From Chlamydiota bacterium (GTDB lineage Bacteria; Chlamydiota; Chlamydiia; Chlamydiales; Waddliaceae), in the NCBI GenBank assembly GCA_011065005.1, contig JAAKFP010000204.1:1-5161 (forward strand): DNA of 5,161 nucleotides. Direction: 5' to 3'. The first letter of the stretch is position 1; every line of letters starts with the position of its first letter. The notes below the pieces were generated by a model. The model was not told the DNA's origin. It saw nothing but the letters and a program-made list of their open reading frames with translations, and did not search any database. This document shows positions 1-5,161 of the stretch, piece after piece. The position numbers were made by a program, and so were the translations under genes.

Positions 1-144
1 GAAAAAATGTCAGTTTTTGGGGTTGAAACTGTTAAATATTTTTAGAAAAAGGCCGACTAGATGAATGAGACATGGCTTTAGAGTGTGCTGTGAAGGGATC
101 TAACGGGATTTTGCTTCCATAGGCTGCTTTTATTCAATTTAGTG

Positions 145-150
145 TATAAT
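145..150 (+). promoter_or_regulatory. Candidate -10 box for dprA
   Basis: A perfect TATAAT hexamer lies 37 nt before the dprA start codon, which would give a 5' leader of about 30 nt. At the ideal 16-18 bp spacing there is no recognisable -35 box: the bases around 121-128 read AGGCTGCT. A TG pair sits directly before the hexamer, one base off the extended -10 position. The match to the hexamer is seen. Its use as a promoter is inferred, and it could be chance in this AT-rich leader. Confidence 0.4.
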
Positions 151-187
151 TATCTTTTTTGAATTTACTAATATAGACGCTTTTTGG

Positions 188-1303
188 ATGTGTAAAGACA
201 CCGTGGATAAATTGAACGAAATAGAAGCCCTCTCCATACTCTCTGGAACCCCTATGCTTGGTTCGATCAAGATTCGACTCCTCATAAAATATTTCGGGTC
301 GGCTCTTGCCGTATTGGCAGCGGAAAAGAAAACAGTCGAAGAACTCCCGGGATTTACCTCAAAAATCCTCCAAAGGTGGGGGTGGTGGGAAAGAGACCGC
401 TCATGGGAAAAGAATTTGGAGCTCGCAGATCTGCATGGAGTAACCATTATCCCCTATACGAGTCCCTCTTATCCTAAGCAGCTCCTCTCCTTGCATGATC
501 ATCCTATCCTACTGTATATCAAGGGAGAACTCAAAGAGATCGATAAACAAAGCATTGCTGTTGTCGGGACTCGGCAGGCAAGTATATATGGCTTAGAGAT
601 GGCAGGAAAAATCTCTCGTGATTTGGCCGCGGGGAGTTACACCATAGTTAGCGGCTTGGCTCGTGGAATCGACACAGCAGCCCATCGAGGAGCTCTACAA
701 AGTGGAAGAACTTTGGCTGTCATTGGATCGGGACTTGCCAACGTTTATCCTAGAGAAAACCTAGAATTAGCAGAACAGATCGCGGAAAATGGTGCTCTTA
801 TCAGTGAATTTCCTATGACCACGCCACCGGATCGGCAGAATTTTCCTCAAAGAAATCGCATCGTTAGCGGGTTAACAATGGGATCTTTACTGATTGAAGC
901 CCCTGAAAGAAGCGGTGCAATCATTACGATGGATAGAGCCTGGACACAGGGGAAAAAAATCTTTGCCCTACCTGGCAGGGTGGATAGTGACCGTTTTTGT
1001 GGGAATCACCAACTGATCAAAGAGGGAAAGGCTCAGCTTGTCGAGGGTGCTGCTGATATAGCAAAAGCTTTCGGCACTCTGTTCGACCTTACTACTCAAC
1101 AATTTAGGCCAAAGACCGCCCTGCCGCCTCTGGAAAAAGAGGAGAAAGACCTACTCAAACAGCTACCAAATGAGGAGATTTCTTTGGAAGAAATCATCCG
1201 GATATCAGAACTCCCTGTTATTAAATTAAATATTTTGTTAATGAGTTTAATATTGAAGAAGGTTATCAAGGAATATCCTGGCAAAATTTATAGAAAAGCG
1301 TGA
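188..1303 (+). CDS. dprA: DNA-processing protein DprA/Smf (RecA loader, winged-helix C-terminus)
   Basis: DprA binds single-stranded DNA in the cytoplasm and loads RecA on it; it is needed for natural transformation where that occurs. The 371-residue product has the full layout: an N-terminal SAM/HhH-like region (about 10-65), a Rossmann-fold core (about 85-295), and a C-terminal winged helix (about 315-371). Core motifs are VVGTRQAS (125-132), SGLARGIDTAAH (155-166), FPQRNRIVSGL (219-229), EAPERSGAIIT (237-247), ALPG (260-263) and GNHQLIKEG (272-280). Length is normal for the family and no frame damage is seen. The ATG at 188 is the first in-frame ATG; it has no good Shine-Dalgarno, only GG just before it. 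GTG at 203 and TTG at 212 are possible later starts, leaving the start uncertain by a few codons. topA follows 74 nt downstream on the same strand. Family call is firm; a role in DNA uptake in this organism is inferred. Confidence 0.96.
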   Translation: MCKDTVDKLNEIEALSILSGTPMLGSIKIRLLIKYFGSALAVLAAEKKTVEELPGFTSKILQRWGWWERDRSWEKNLELADLHGVTIIPYTSPSYPKQLLSLHDHPILLYIKGELKEIDKQSIAVVGTRQASIYGLEMAGKISRDLAAGSYTIVSGLARGIDTAAHRGALQSGRTLAVIGSGLANVYPRENLELAEQIAENGALISEFPMTTPPDRQNFPQRNRIVSGLTMGSLLIEAPERSGAIITMDRAWTQGKKIFALPGRVDSDRFCGNHQLIKEGKAQLVEGAADIAKAFGTLFDLTTQQFRPKTALPPLEKEEKDLLKQLPNEEISLEEIIRISELPVIKLNILLMSLILKKVIKEYPGKIYRKA

Positions 1304-1316
1304 AGATGGACTAAAG

Positions 1317-1357
1317 GATTGGTCGTAGCACATCGTTTATATTTTGAGCGACCAACC
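1317..1357 (+). promoter_or_regulatory. Hairpin in the dprA-topA gap
   Basis: TTGGTCG (1319-1325) is perfectly complementary to CGACCAA (1349-1355). One further G-C pair forms beyond an A/C mismatch (1317 with 1357), and the loop is 23 nt. No T-run follows, so a classical intrinsic terminator is unlikely. It could be an operator, an mRNA processing or stability element, or chance. A weak TATATT (1338-1343) in the loop has no matching -35 box. It ends about 20 nt before the topA start, close enough to affect translation initiation. Confidence 0.35.
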
Positions 1358-1362
1358 TTAAT

Positions 1363-1375
1363 GGAGCAAAAAGGA
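1363..1375 (+). promoter_or_regulatory. Ribosome-binding region of topA
   Basis: Two purine patches precede the topA ATG: GGAG at 1363-1366, 11 nt upstream, and AAGGA at 1371-1375, only 2 nt upstream. Neither has ideal spacing, so initiation may be moderate. The ATG at 1378 is nevertheless the right start, because the type IA topoisomerase N-terminal motif (IIVESPAK) begins at residue 7, as usual for the family. Confidence 0.4.
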
Positions 1376-1377
1376 AA

Positions 1378-3942
1378 ATGAAAAAGAAGTCACTCATCAT
1401 CGTGGAATCTCCCGCGAAGATTAAAACCTTAAAAAAGTTTCTTGGAGATGATTATATCTTCGAATCCACGATTGGACATATTCGTGATCTTCCCGAGAAA
1501 GAGTTCGGCATCGACATCGAAAAAGATTTTGAACCGAAGTATGTTGTGATGCCTGACAAAGAAAATGTCATCAATAAGTTGAAGAAAGCTGCTCAGTCTT
1601 GCGAGACAGTTTACCTCTCCCCAGACCCAGACCGTGAAGGGGAAGCTATTGCATGGCATACTAGCAAAATCCTTCCGGAAGGGACCAAGATCAAACGTGT
1701 TTCTTTCAATTCCATCACTAAGAGCGAGGTACGCAGAGCTCTCGAAAATCCTGGTGAAATTGACATCTCCCTGGTGAACGCCCAACAAGCACGTAGGCTG
1801 TTAGACAGAATTGTCGGATACAAAATCTCCCCGATACTCAATCGCCGTATTCAAAGAGGCCGGGATGGCTTTGTATCTGCAGGAAGAGTGCAATCTGTGG
1901 CACTGAAACTTGTCGTAGACCGAGAAATGGAGATCGAAGCTTTTGTTGCTGTAGAATATTGGAATTTGGCTGCGCTTCTAAAAACAGAAGAAGACGACCG
2001 CAATTTCCGTGCTAATCTATACTCTGTTGATGGAAAACGTGTTGATAAAGAGCCTGTCGAAGGGAAAGACATATATCTCATACAAAACAAGGAAGCCGCT
2101 GACGCTGTCATCAACAGAATGCAAAAGGGAACATACCGCGTCCTTTCCGTAGAGAAAAAAGAAAAAAAACGCAATCCCGTACCTCCATTTATTACATCTA
2201 CCTTGCAACAGGAAGCGAGTCGGCATTTTGGTTTTTCATCTGCCAAGACGATGAACATTGCCCAAGGCCTATATGAGGGTGTGGATTTGGGTAATGAGGG
2301 CGCTGAAGGTTTGATCACCTATATGCGTACCGACTCTGTACGTGTAGCCCCTGAGGCTATTTCAGAGGTACGAAAAGTGATCCAAGAACAGTTTGGAAAA
2401 GAATATCTCCCTTCAGAACCAAAACAATACACTTCAAAGAAAACAGCGCAAGATGCTCACGAAGCGATACGCCCAACAAACCTTCAACATCCCCCCGAAA
2501 AAGTCGAGTCTTACCTCTCCCGTGAGCAGTTAATGCTCTACAAGCTCGTCTGGCAACGTTTCTTAGCATCTCAAATGATGCCCGCTTTGTATGACACTGT
2601 TACCTCAGACATTGATGCCGAGGATAACATCATCGTAAGAGTCACTGGCTCTGTTATGAAGTTCCCCGGTTTCCTTGCCGTATATGAAGAGAAAAAAGAC
2701 GATGAGGAACAAAGTGAAGAAGGGCGAATGCTACCAGATTTTCAAGAGGGACAAGTCTTGACCCTTTTAGAGTTAATATCCGATCAATCGTTCACCCGCC
2801 CCCCTCCCCGTTTTAGTGAAGCCTCTCTTGTTAAAGAGCTTGAGAAGTCAGGAATCGGGCGACCTTCGACCTATGCAAGCATTATGAACAAAATCCAAGG
2901 AAGGGAATACACGATAAAGGAGAGCGGCCGCCTTAAGCCCACAGAACTCGGTCGTGTCATAGCACAAATGCTCGAAACCAATTTCCAGCAAATCATGAAT
3001 ATCGGTTTCACCGCCCAGATGGAGGATGATCTTGAACTGGTAGCTGCAAACCGAAAAGACTGGAAACAGCTGATTAGGGATTTTTGGAAAGACTTTAAGC
3101 CTACGTTAGACATTGCAGAAAAGGAAGCATTTGTACCGAAGGTCATGACCGATATTGTTTGCCCCGAATGCGGCTCAAAACTCCAAAAGGTATGGTTTAA
3201 ATCGAAATACTTCTACGGCTGCTCTAGTTATCCCGAATGTAAATATTCGGCTCCCGCAGAAGAGATTATGTTCTCTAAAGATGACTACGCCGAAGGCTTT
3301 CAATGGGAACAAAATTGCCCCCTCTGCGAAGCTCCGATGAAAACACGTCACGGCCGCTTTGGAGCCTTCTTAGGATGCTCCCGATACCCCAAGTGTAAGG
3401 GAATCATCAATATCCCCAAGAAGGGGGAAGACATCATCCCATTTGGAGATATGCCAGAATGCCCAGCCACTGATTGCAAGGGGCGCATCGTCGCAAGAAA
3501 GTCGCGATTCGGAAAAACATTTTACTCATGCTCAACATTTCCCGACTGTGACGTCATCGTCAACGACCTCTCTCAACTCCAATCGAAGTATGCGGAACAC
3601 CCCAAAACTCCCTATGTCAAAAAGAAAAAGAAAGGAAAAGGAGCGAAAAGAGGAAGGCCAAAGAAATCGGAAGGCAAAGTCGTAAAGGAAAAGAAAAAGC
3701 GGGTGATGACTCCTAGCCATCTCTCCCCCGAATTGCAAGCCATTGTTGGAGCAGAGGAAGCCACACGTGGCGATGCTCTAAAAAAAGTTTGGGTGTACAT
3801 CAAGGCGAACAACTTGCAAGATCCCAACAATAAACGGATCATCAACCCCGACGAAACACTCGCAAAACTTTTCGGCAGCAGTGAACCTCTAGACATGTTC
3901 AAAATGGCCGGAATCCTCAGCCAACACATCGGCAAGAAGTGA
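1378..3942 (+). CDS. topA: DNA topoisomerase I with C-terminal SWIB domain
   Basis: A type IA topoisomerase that relaxes negative supercoils by cutting one strand through a 5'-phosphotyrosine link. Of 854 residues, about 5-115 form the Toprim domain: VESPAK (9-14, E10), GHIRDLP (33-39) and DPDREGE (83-89) supply the Mg2+ acidic residues. The core includes SAGRVQSVALKLVVDRE (167-183). The active-site motif GLITYMRTDS (311-320) places the catalytic tyrosine at Y315 with R317 beside it, and AQDAHEAIRP (357-366) follows. Three four-cysteine zinc ribbons come next: C595/C598/C615/C621, C647/C650/C667/C673 and C695/C700/C718/C724. Residues 748-775 are a basic linker (17 of 28 Lys/Arg) with an RGRP AT-hook core (758-761). 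Residues 777-852 are a SWIB/MDM2-type domain (WVYIKANNLQDP, RIINPDETLAKLF, MFKMAGILSQH). A TopA-SWIB fusion is characteristic of Chlamydiota. No active-site residue is missing. dprA lies upstream on the same strand, so the two may share a transcript. Confidence 0.98.
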   Translation: MKKKSLIIVESPAKIKTLKKFLGDDYIFESTIGHIRDLPEKEFGIDIEKDFEPKYVVMPDKENVINKLKKAAQSCETVYLSPDPDREGEAIAWHTSKILPEGTKIKRVSFNSITKSEVRRALENPGEIDISLVNAQQARRLLDRIVGYKISPILNRRIQRGRDGFVSAGRVQSVALKLVVDREMEIEAFVAVEYWNLAALLKTEEDDRNFRANLYSVDGKRVDKEPVEGKDIYLIQNKEAADAVINRMQKGTYRVLSVEKKEKKRNPVPPFITSTLQQEASRHFGFSSAKTMNIAQGLYEGVDLGNEGAEGLITYMRTDSVRVAPEAISEVRKVIQEQFGKEYLPSEPKQYTSKKTAQDAHEAIRPTNLQHPPEKVESYLSREQLMLYKLVWQRFLASQMMPALYDTVTSDIDAEDNIIVRVTGSVMKFPGFLAVYEEKKDDEEQSEEGRMLPDFQEGQVLTLLELISDQSFTRPPPRFSEASLVKELEKSGIGRPSTYASIMNKIQGREYTIKESGRLKPTELGRVIAQMLETNFQQIMNIGFTAQMEDDLELVAANRKDWKQLIRDFWKDFKPTLDIAEKEAFVPKVMTDIVCPECGSKLQKVWFKSKYFYGCSSYPECKYSAPAEEIMFSKDDYAEGFQWEQNCPLCEAPMKTRHGRFGAFLGCSRYPKCKGIINIPKKGEDIIPFGDMPECPATDCKGRIVARKSRFGKTFYSCSTFPDCDVIVNDLSQLQSKYAEHPKTPYVKKKKKGKGAKRGRPKKSEGKVVKEKKKRVMTPSHLSPELQAIVGAEEATRGDALKKVWVYIKANNLQDPNNKRIINPDETLAKLFGSSEPLDMFKMAGILSQHIGKK

Positions 3943-3957
3943 GCGGAAATTTAAACA

Positions 3958-3981
3958 CAGAGAAGCAGAGACGCAGAGAAA
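3958..3981 (+). repeat. Tandem 8-nt CAGAGA repeat after topA
   Basis: Three consecutive 8-nt units read CAGAGAAG, CAGAGACG and CAGAGAAA, beginning 16 nt after the topA stop codon. The run is purine-rich on the + strand and continues directly into the left arm of the stem-loop at 3981-4012. Similar short intergenic runs of ACACAGAGA type occur, as I recall, in unrelated environmental bacteria. That is memory and not a search result. No function is known to me. Confidence 0.6.
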
Positions 3982-4012
3982 AAAGAGAATTAAAAAAATA
4001 AATTTCTCTTTT
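3981..4012. terminator. AT-rich stem-loop, possible bidirectional terminator
   Basis: AAAAGAGAA (3981-3989) is perfectly complementary to TTCTCTTTT (4004-4012), with a 14-nt A/T loop. It lies between the 3' ends of two converging units, topA on + and the regulator/nucleotidyltransferase pair on -. On the minus strand the stem runs out into a T-tract (TTTTTT at 3984-3979). On the + strand the right arm itself ends in TTTT. The stem has only two G-C pairs, so termination may be weak, but its position between convergent genes supports the call. Confidence 0.5.
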
Positions 4013-4020
4013 AGGTTGAC

Positions 4021-4307
4021 CATTTAGGCCAGCTTTCTTCGGTCCCTTTCTTACGGGCTCTAATTGCCTAACTGCTTCTTTTCCGCTTTTGTAATCTGTA
4101 AGAAATTGTTGGAACTTATCCGCGTGCCCCTATGCTTTTGACCAACGATCTAACTCTTCAAAGTCTATTTCTGTGGTTCCCTCGCAAATAATGATTGCTT
4201 GTTCTAGTTCCTGTCTATCATTCCATAAGATCAATTCCTTCCTTACGCAGTTCTTCAGATAGATACCCTGCCAAATCCTTGAGGCTAATATTTTTCCAGT
4301 CAATCAT
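4021..4307 (-). pseudogene. Decayed nucleotidyltransferase-like gene, partner of the winged-helix regulator
   Basis: Reading down from ATG at 4307, a 29-codon frame (starting MIDWKNISLKDLAGYL, ending GIDLME) stops at 4220-4218. A second piece in another frame begins WNDRQELEQAIIICEG at 4225, ends RWSKA at a TAG (4132-4130), and continues in the same frame past that stop with GHADKFQQFLTDYK. The two pieces resemble the N-terminus and C-terminus of a small nucleotidyltransferase family (the kind whose core has a VGGA motif and a D-x-D metal site) encoded next to such regulators. The middle, with the catalytic motifs, is absent. The parsimonious reading is an internal deletion with frameshift between about 4227 and 4223, plus a GAG-to-TAG nonsense change. 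The start overlaps the regulator stop as ATGA, an operon-type coupling. The 3' limit is approximate because homology fades after about 4070. Family assignment is from memory of sequence patterns; the broken frames are seen directly. Confidence 0.65.
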
Positions 4308-4642
4308 CCAAGAGGTTTTCCTTTTCGTCGTGGGCGTTTTCTCGTGGGAGACTCATAATATTTGCGGCGTAAATCTTCGGGTAGAAAAGTATAAGCTTTT
4401 TCTAAAAAAAGGGTTAACTCCTTGAGTAGGGGATAGCGTGGATTGAATTGATACAGCCGCGTTCTCCCTTCCATGTAGCTCACTACAACCCCTCCTTTTT
4501 CAAGCCTTTCTAGAGCTGTTTGACAACTAAACAAAGGGGTTTTAACTATTCGACTGAGTTGAGAAGGATACGTTTTATCATTCTTTAGCAGATAAAACAG
4601 AATCTTCTCGATTACAGAATTTCCAAACAAATTTTTTAACAT
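4304..4642 (-). CDS. Winged helix-turn-helix transcriptional regulator (ArsR/MarR-like fold)
   Basis: A 112-residue predicted cytoplasmic DNA-binding protein. Residues 8-66 fit a winged helix: helix 1 (SVIEKILFYLLKN), helix 2 (YPSQLSRIV), recognition helix (LFSCQTALERLEKGG), and a wing (VVVSYMEGRTRLYQFNPRYP, 52-71). A helical segment (LLKELTLFLEKAYTFLP) and a very basic tail (RKRPRRKGKP, 101-110) follow. I place the start at the ATG at 4642. The frame is open further up to a TTG at 4693, but that TTG is part of a perfect TTGACA -35 box. The stop overlaps the ATG of the nucleotidyltransferase remnant in ATGA, so the two formed an operon. Families of this type often sit beside nucleotidyltransferases, and the promoter palindromes suggest autorepression. 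It appears intact although its partner is broken. The ligand and targets are unknown; no metal-binding cysteine pair of classical ArsR sensors is seen (only C40). Confidence 0.8.
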   Translation of the reverse strand: MLKNLFGNSVIEKILFYLLKNDKTYPSQLSRIVKTPLFSCQTALERLEKGGVVVSYMEGRTRLYQFNPRYPLLKELTLFLEKAYTFLPEDLRRKYYESPTRKRPRRKGKPLG

Positions 4643-4651
4643 TTTACCACC

Positions 4652-4684
4652 AACCTTTTTGGTTATATTACCAAAATGTTTGGT
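4652..4684. promoter_or_regulatory. Paired palindromic operator candidates
   Basis: Two dyads overlap the promoter. The first, ACCAAAATGTTTGGT (4670-4684), has perfect 6-bp arms and lies in the 17-bp spacer between -35 and -10. The second, AACCTTTTTGGTT (4652-4664), has perfect 4-bp arms and covers the expected transcription start. Their centres (4677 and 4658) are 19 bp apart, roughly two helical turns, so two dimers could bind one face of the DNA. The shared half-site is close to ACCAA/TTGGT. Binding by the adjacent regulator is inferred from position; the symmetry is seen. Confidence 0.6.
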
Positions 4685-4693
4685 GAATGTCAA
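4665..4693 (-). promoter_or_regulatory. Promoter of the winged-helix regulator
   Basis: On the minus strand a perfect TTGACA (4693-4688) is separated by exactly 17 bp from TAATAT (4670-4665), which matches TATAAT at four of six positions. Transcription would begin near 4658, leaving a leader of about 16 nt before the ATG at 4642. GGTGG about 5 nt before the ATG is the only ribosome-binding candidate and is weak. This is the best-formed sigma-70-type promoter in the window. Confidence 0.7.
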
Positions 4694-4813
4694 GAAAGGG
4701 ATCAGGCCTAAACTGGACTGTCAACAATTTGTCTAAATCAGCATAAAACCAAATTTAAACATGTTTCTGGAACTCTTCCGTAGTAACTGTCCAGGAGAAG
4801 GTTTGCTATGGAA
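4694..4813. other. Gene-free spacer upstream of the regulator
   Basis: I find no recognisable gene here. Short open frames exist, such as a + strand ATG at 4761 running 25 codons to a stop inside the repeat, but they have no good ribosome-binding site and no family resemblance. CTGGAC (4713-4718) and GTCCAG (4789-4794) form a weak 6-bp inverted pair. Together with the following element, the stretch from 4694 to about 5116 is non-coding as far as I can see. Confidence 0.5.
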
Positions 4814-4869
4814 GGCGCGGCAGCGCCAAAAGATGTAAGCCCCCTGTGAAGCGTTAGCGGAACGGGGGG
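4814..4869 (+). repeat. Left outer arm of the inverted-repeat element
   Basis: This arm contains two hairpins of its own: GGCGC-GGCA-GCGCC at 4814-4827, and a second at 4840-4869, where CCCCCTGT pairs with ACGGGGGG (one T-G wobble) around a 14-nt loop containing GCGTTAGC. It differs from the right arm at two bases: T at 4836 and A at 4862 where the right arm reads C and G (in the same orientation). Confidence 0.8.
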
Positions 4870-5030
4870 TAGAGATCAAAAATGAGAGAATAGCTGCGGC
4901 AGCAGCGCAAGAAACTGAAAAATTCAACAACCATCACGTGAATGTCTTATGTCTTAATTCCATTTCAGAATGCGGCTTGGCAATGTATTTGTTGCGCTGC
5001 TTCCGCAGCTGTATCGTTTTTTTTATTCTT

Positions 5031-5086
5031 CCCCCCGCTCCGCTAACGCTTCACAGGGGGCTTGCATCTTTTGGCGCTGCCGCGCC
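5031..5086 (-). repeat. Right outer arm of the inverted-repeat element
   Basis: This is the reverse complement of the left outer arm with two mismatches. Its last hairpin, GGCGC-TGCC-GCGCC (5073-5086), is followed on the + strand by TATTTTATT, so this end resembles a short intrinsic terminator for rightward transcription. No + strand gene is seen immediately upstream that would need it. Confidence 0.75.
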
Positions 5087-5116
5087 TATTTTATTCCTTT
5101 ATCAAGGTCAGTATTA

Positions 5117-5161
5117 ATGGCCCTAAGAAAGAGTCCTAAGTTTTGTGAAGAGCCAGAAATA
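5117..5161 (+). CDS. Possible 5' end of a gene running off the window
   Basis: An ATG at 5117 opens a frame that stays open for all 15 remaining codons (MALRKSPKFCEEPEI). AAGG at 5104-5107 is a plausible ribosome-binding site 9 nt upstream. This is too short to identify, and an open frame of this length is expected by chance. An overlapping minus-strand frame is also open, so the call is tentative. Confidence 0.2.
   Translation, partial: MALRKSPKFCEEPEI

Larger units (their letters stand above)
4814..5086. repeat. 273-bp nested inverted-repeat element (MITE-like or dispersed palindrome)
   Basis: The element is a large imperfect palindrome. Outer arms (4814-4869 and 5031-5086) are 56 bp each and match at 54 positions. 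Inner arms (4892-4910 and 4992-5010) are 19 bp and match at 18. The spacers between outer and inner arms are 22 and 20 nt and do not match well. The 81-nt centre can pair a little further (CTGAAA 4915-4920 with TTTCAG 4963-4968, AATT 4921-4924 with AATT 4956-4959) and contains CACGTG. It encodes no credible protein. GC-rich arms in a moderate-GC setting and the strong arm match suggest a mobile or dispersed element kept by gene conversion or recent insertion. I see no clear target-site duplication; TAT occurs near both ends, but four bases outside the left arm. Confidence 0.8.

Noticed and set aside
1..45. Open + strand frame at the left edge ending in TAG (about 14 codons, EKMSVFGVETVKYF).
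   Set aside because: It is too short to tell from chance and resembles nothing I recognise; it could be the tail of an upstream gene but cannot be supported.
1851..2318. Long minus-strand frame (155 codons) inside topA.
   Set aside because: A shadow of the strongly conserved topoisomerase coding strand, with no recognisable domain.
4195..4425. Plus-strand 76-codon frame opposite the regulator and nucleotidyltransferase remnant.
   Set aside because: It lies antisense to a better supported gene pair and shows no domain pattern.
4643..4693. Seventeen-codon N-terminal extension of the winged-helix regulator starting from TTG at 4693.
   Set aside because: The TTG is the first half of a perfect -35 box and the extension would be encoded by the promoter and operator palindromes. 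The ATG at 4642 is followed by the typical start of the domain.
4713..4794. CTGGAC/GTCCAG pair and TGTCAAC-like sequence considered as insertion-sequence ends.
   Set aside because: Only 6 bp of complementarity, no transposase frame and no target duplication between them.
4733..4930. Minus-strand 65-codon frame overlapping the left arm of the repeat.
   Set aside because: It reads through the palindromic arm (alanine run from the CGG/CAG-rich inner arm), has no family resemblance and no clear ribosome-binding site; a by-product of the repeat.
4814..5086. CRISPR array or tRNA/rRNA gene within the repeat region.
   Set aside because: The repeat units are inverted rather than regularly spaced direct repeats, and no cloverleaf or ribosomal signature is present.
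5086..5160. Minus-strand frame of 24 codons (ISGSSQNLGLFLRAINTDLD...) ending in TAG at the border of the right repeat arm.
   Set aside because: It could be the C-terminus of a gene outside the window, but a frame this short is often open by chance and I do not recognise the peptide.

Overview
The window most likely comes from a chromosome of the phylum Chlamydiota. The main evidence is a bacterial topoisomerase I with a eukaryotic-type SWIB domain fused to its C-terminus, an arrangement I know from chlamydiae. Moderate GC content, long intergenic repeats and a decaying accessory module suggest an environmental (amoeba-associated type) lineage rather than the compact pathogenic Chlamydia. This lineage call is inference, and I cannot name a family.

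Layout: positions 1-187 hold no convincing gene, only a TATAAT box before dprA. Positions 188-3942 carry two intact core genes on the + strand: dprA (DNA-processing protein and RecA loader on single-stranded DNA) and topA (type IA topoisomerase, three zinc ribbons, a lysine-rich linker with an AT-hook-like motif, and SWIB). They are 74 nt apart with an imperfect hairpin between them and may be co-transcribed.

Downstream of topA are a tandem 8-nt CAGAGA-type repeat and an AT-rich stem-loop that can serve as a terminator for both converging transcription units. The minus strand (4307 down to about 4021) then carries a broken nucleotidyltransferase-like gene. Its first codons overlap, by ATGA, the end of an intact 112-codon winged-helix regulator (4642-4304). 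The regulator has a strong promoter (perfect TTGACA, 17-bp spacer) with one 15-bp palindrome filling the spacer and another palindrome over the expected transcription start, which is the layout of an autoregulated operon. So the repressor half of a two-gene module survives and its enzymatic partner has decayed.

From 4694 to the end there is no secure gene. The main structure is a 273-bp inverted-repeat element (4814-5086). Its 56-bp outer arms match at 54 positions, its 19-bp inner arms match at 18, and each arm contains smaller hairpins. It looks like a non-coding dispersed repeat or MITE-like element. A possible short start of a + strand gene lies at the extreme right edge.

No complete new defence or mobile system is visible. 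The features most worth following are the SWIB/AT-hook topoisomerase, the operator array on the orphaned regulator, the decayed nucleotidyltransferase and the nested palindromic element.
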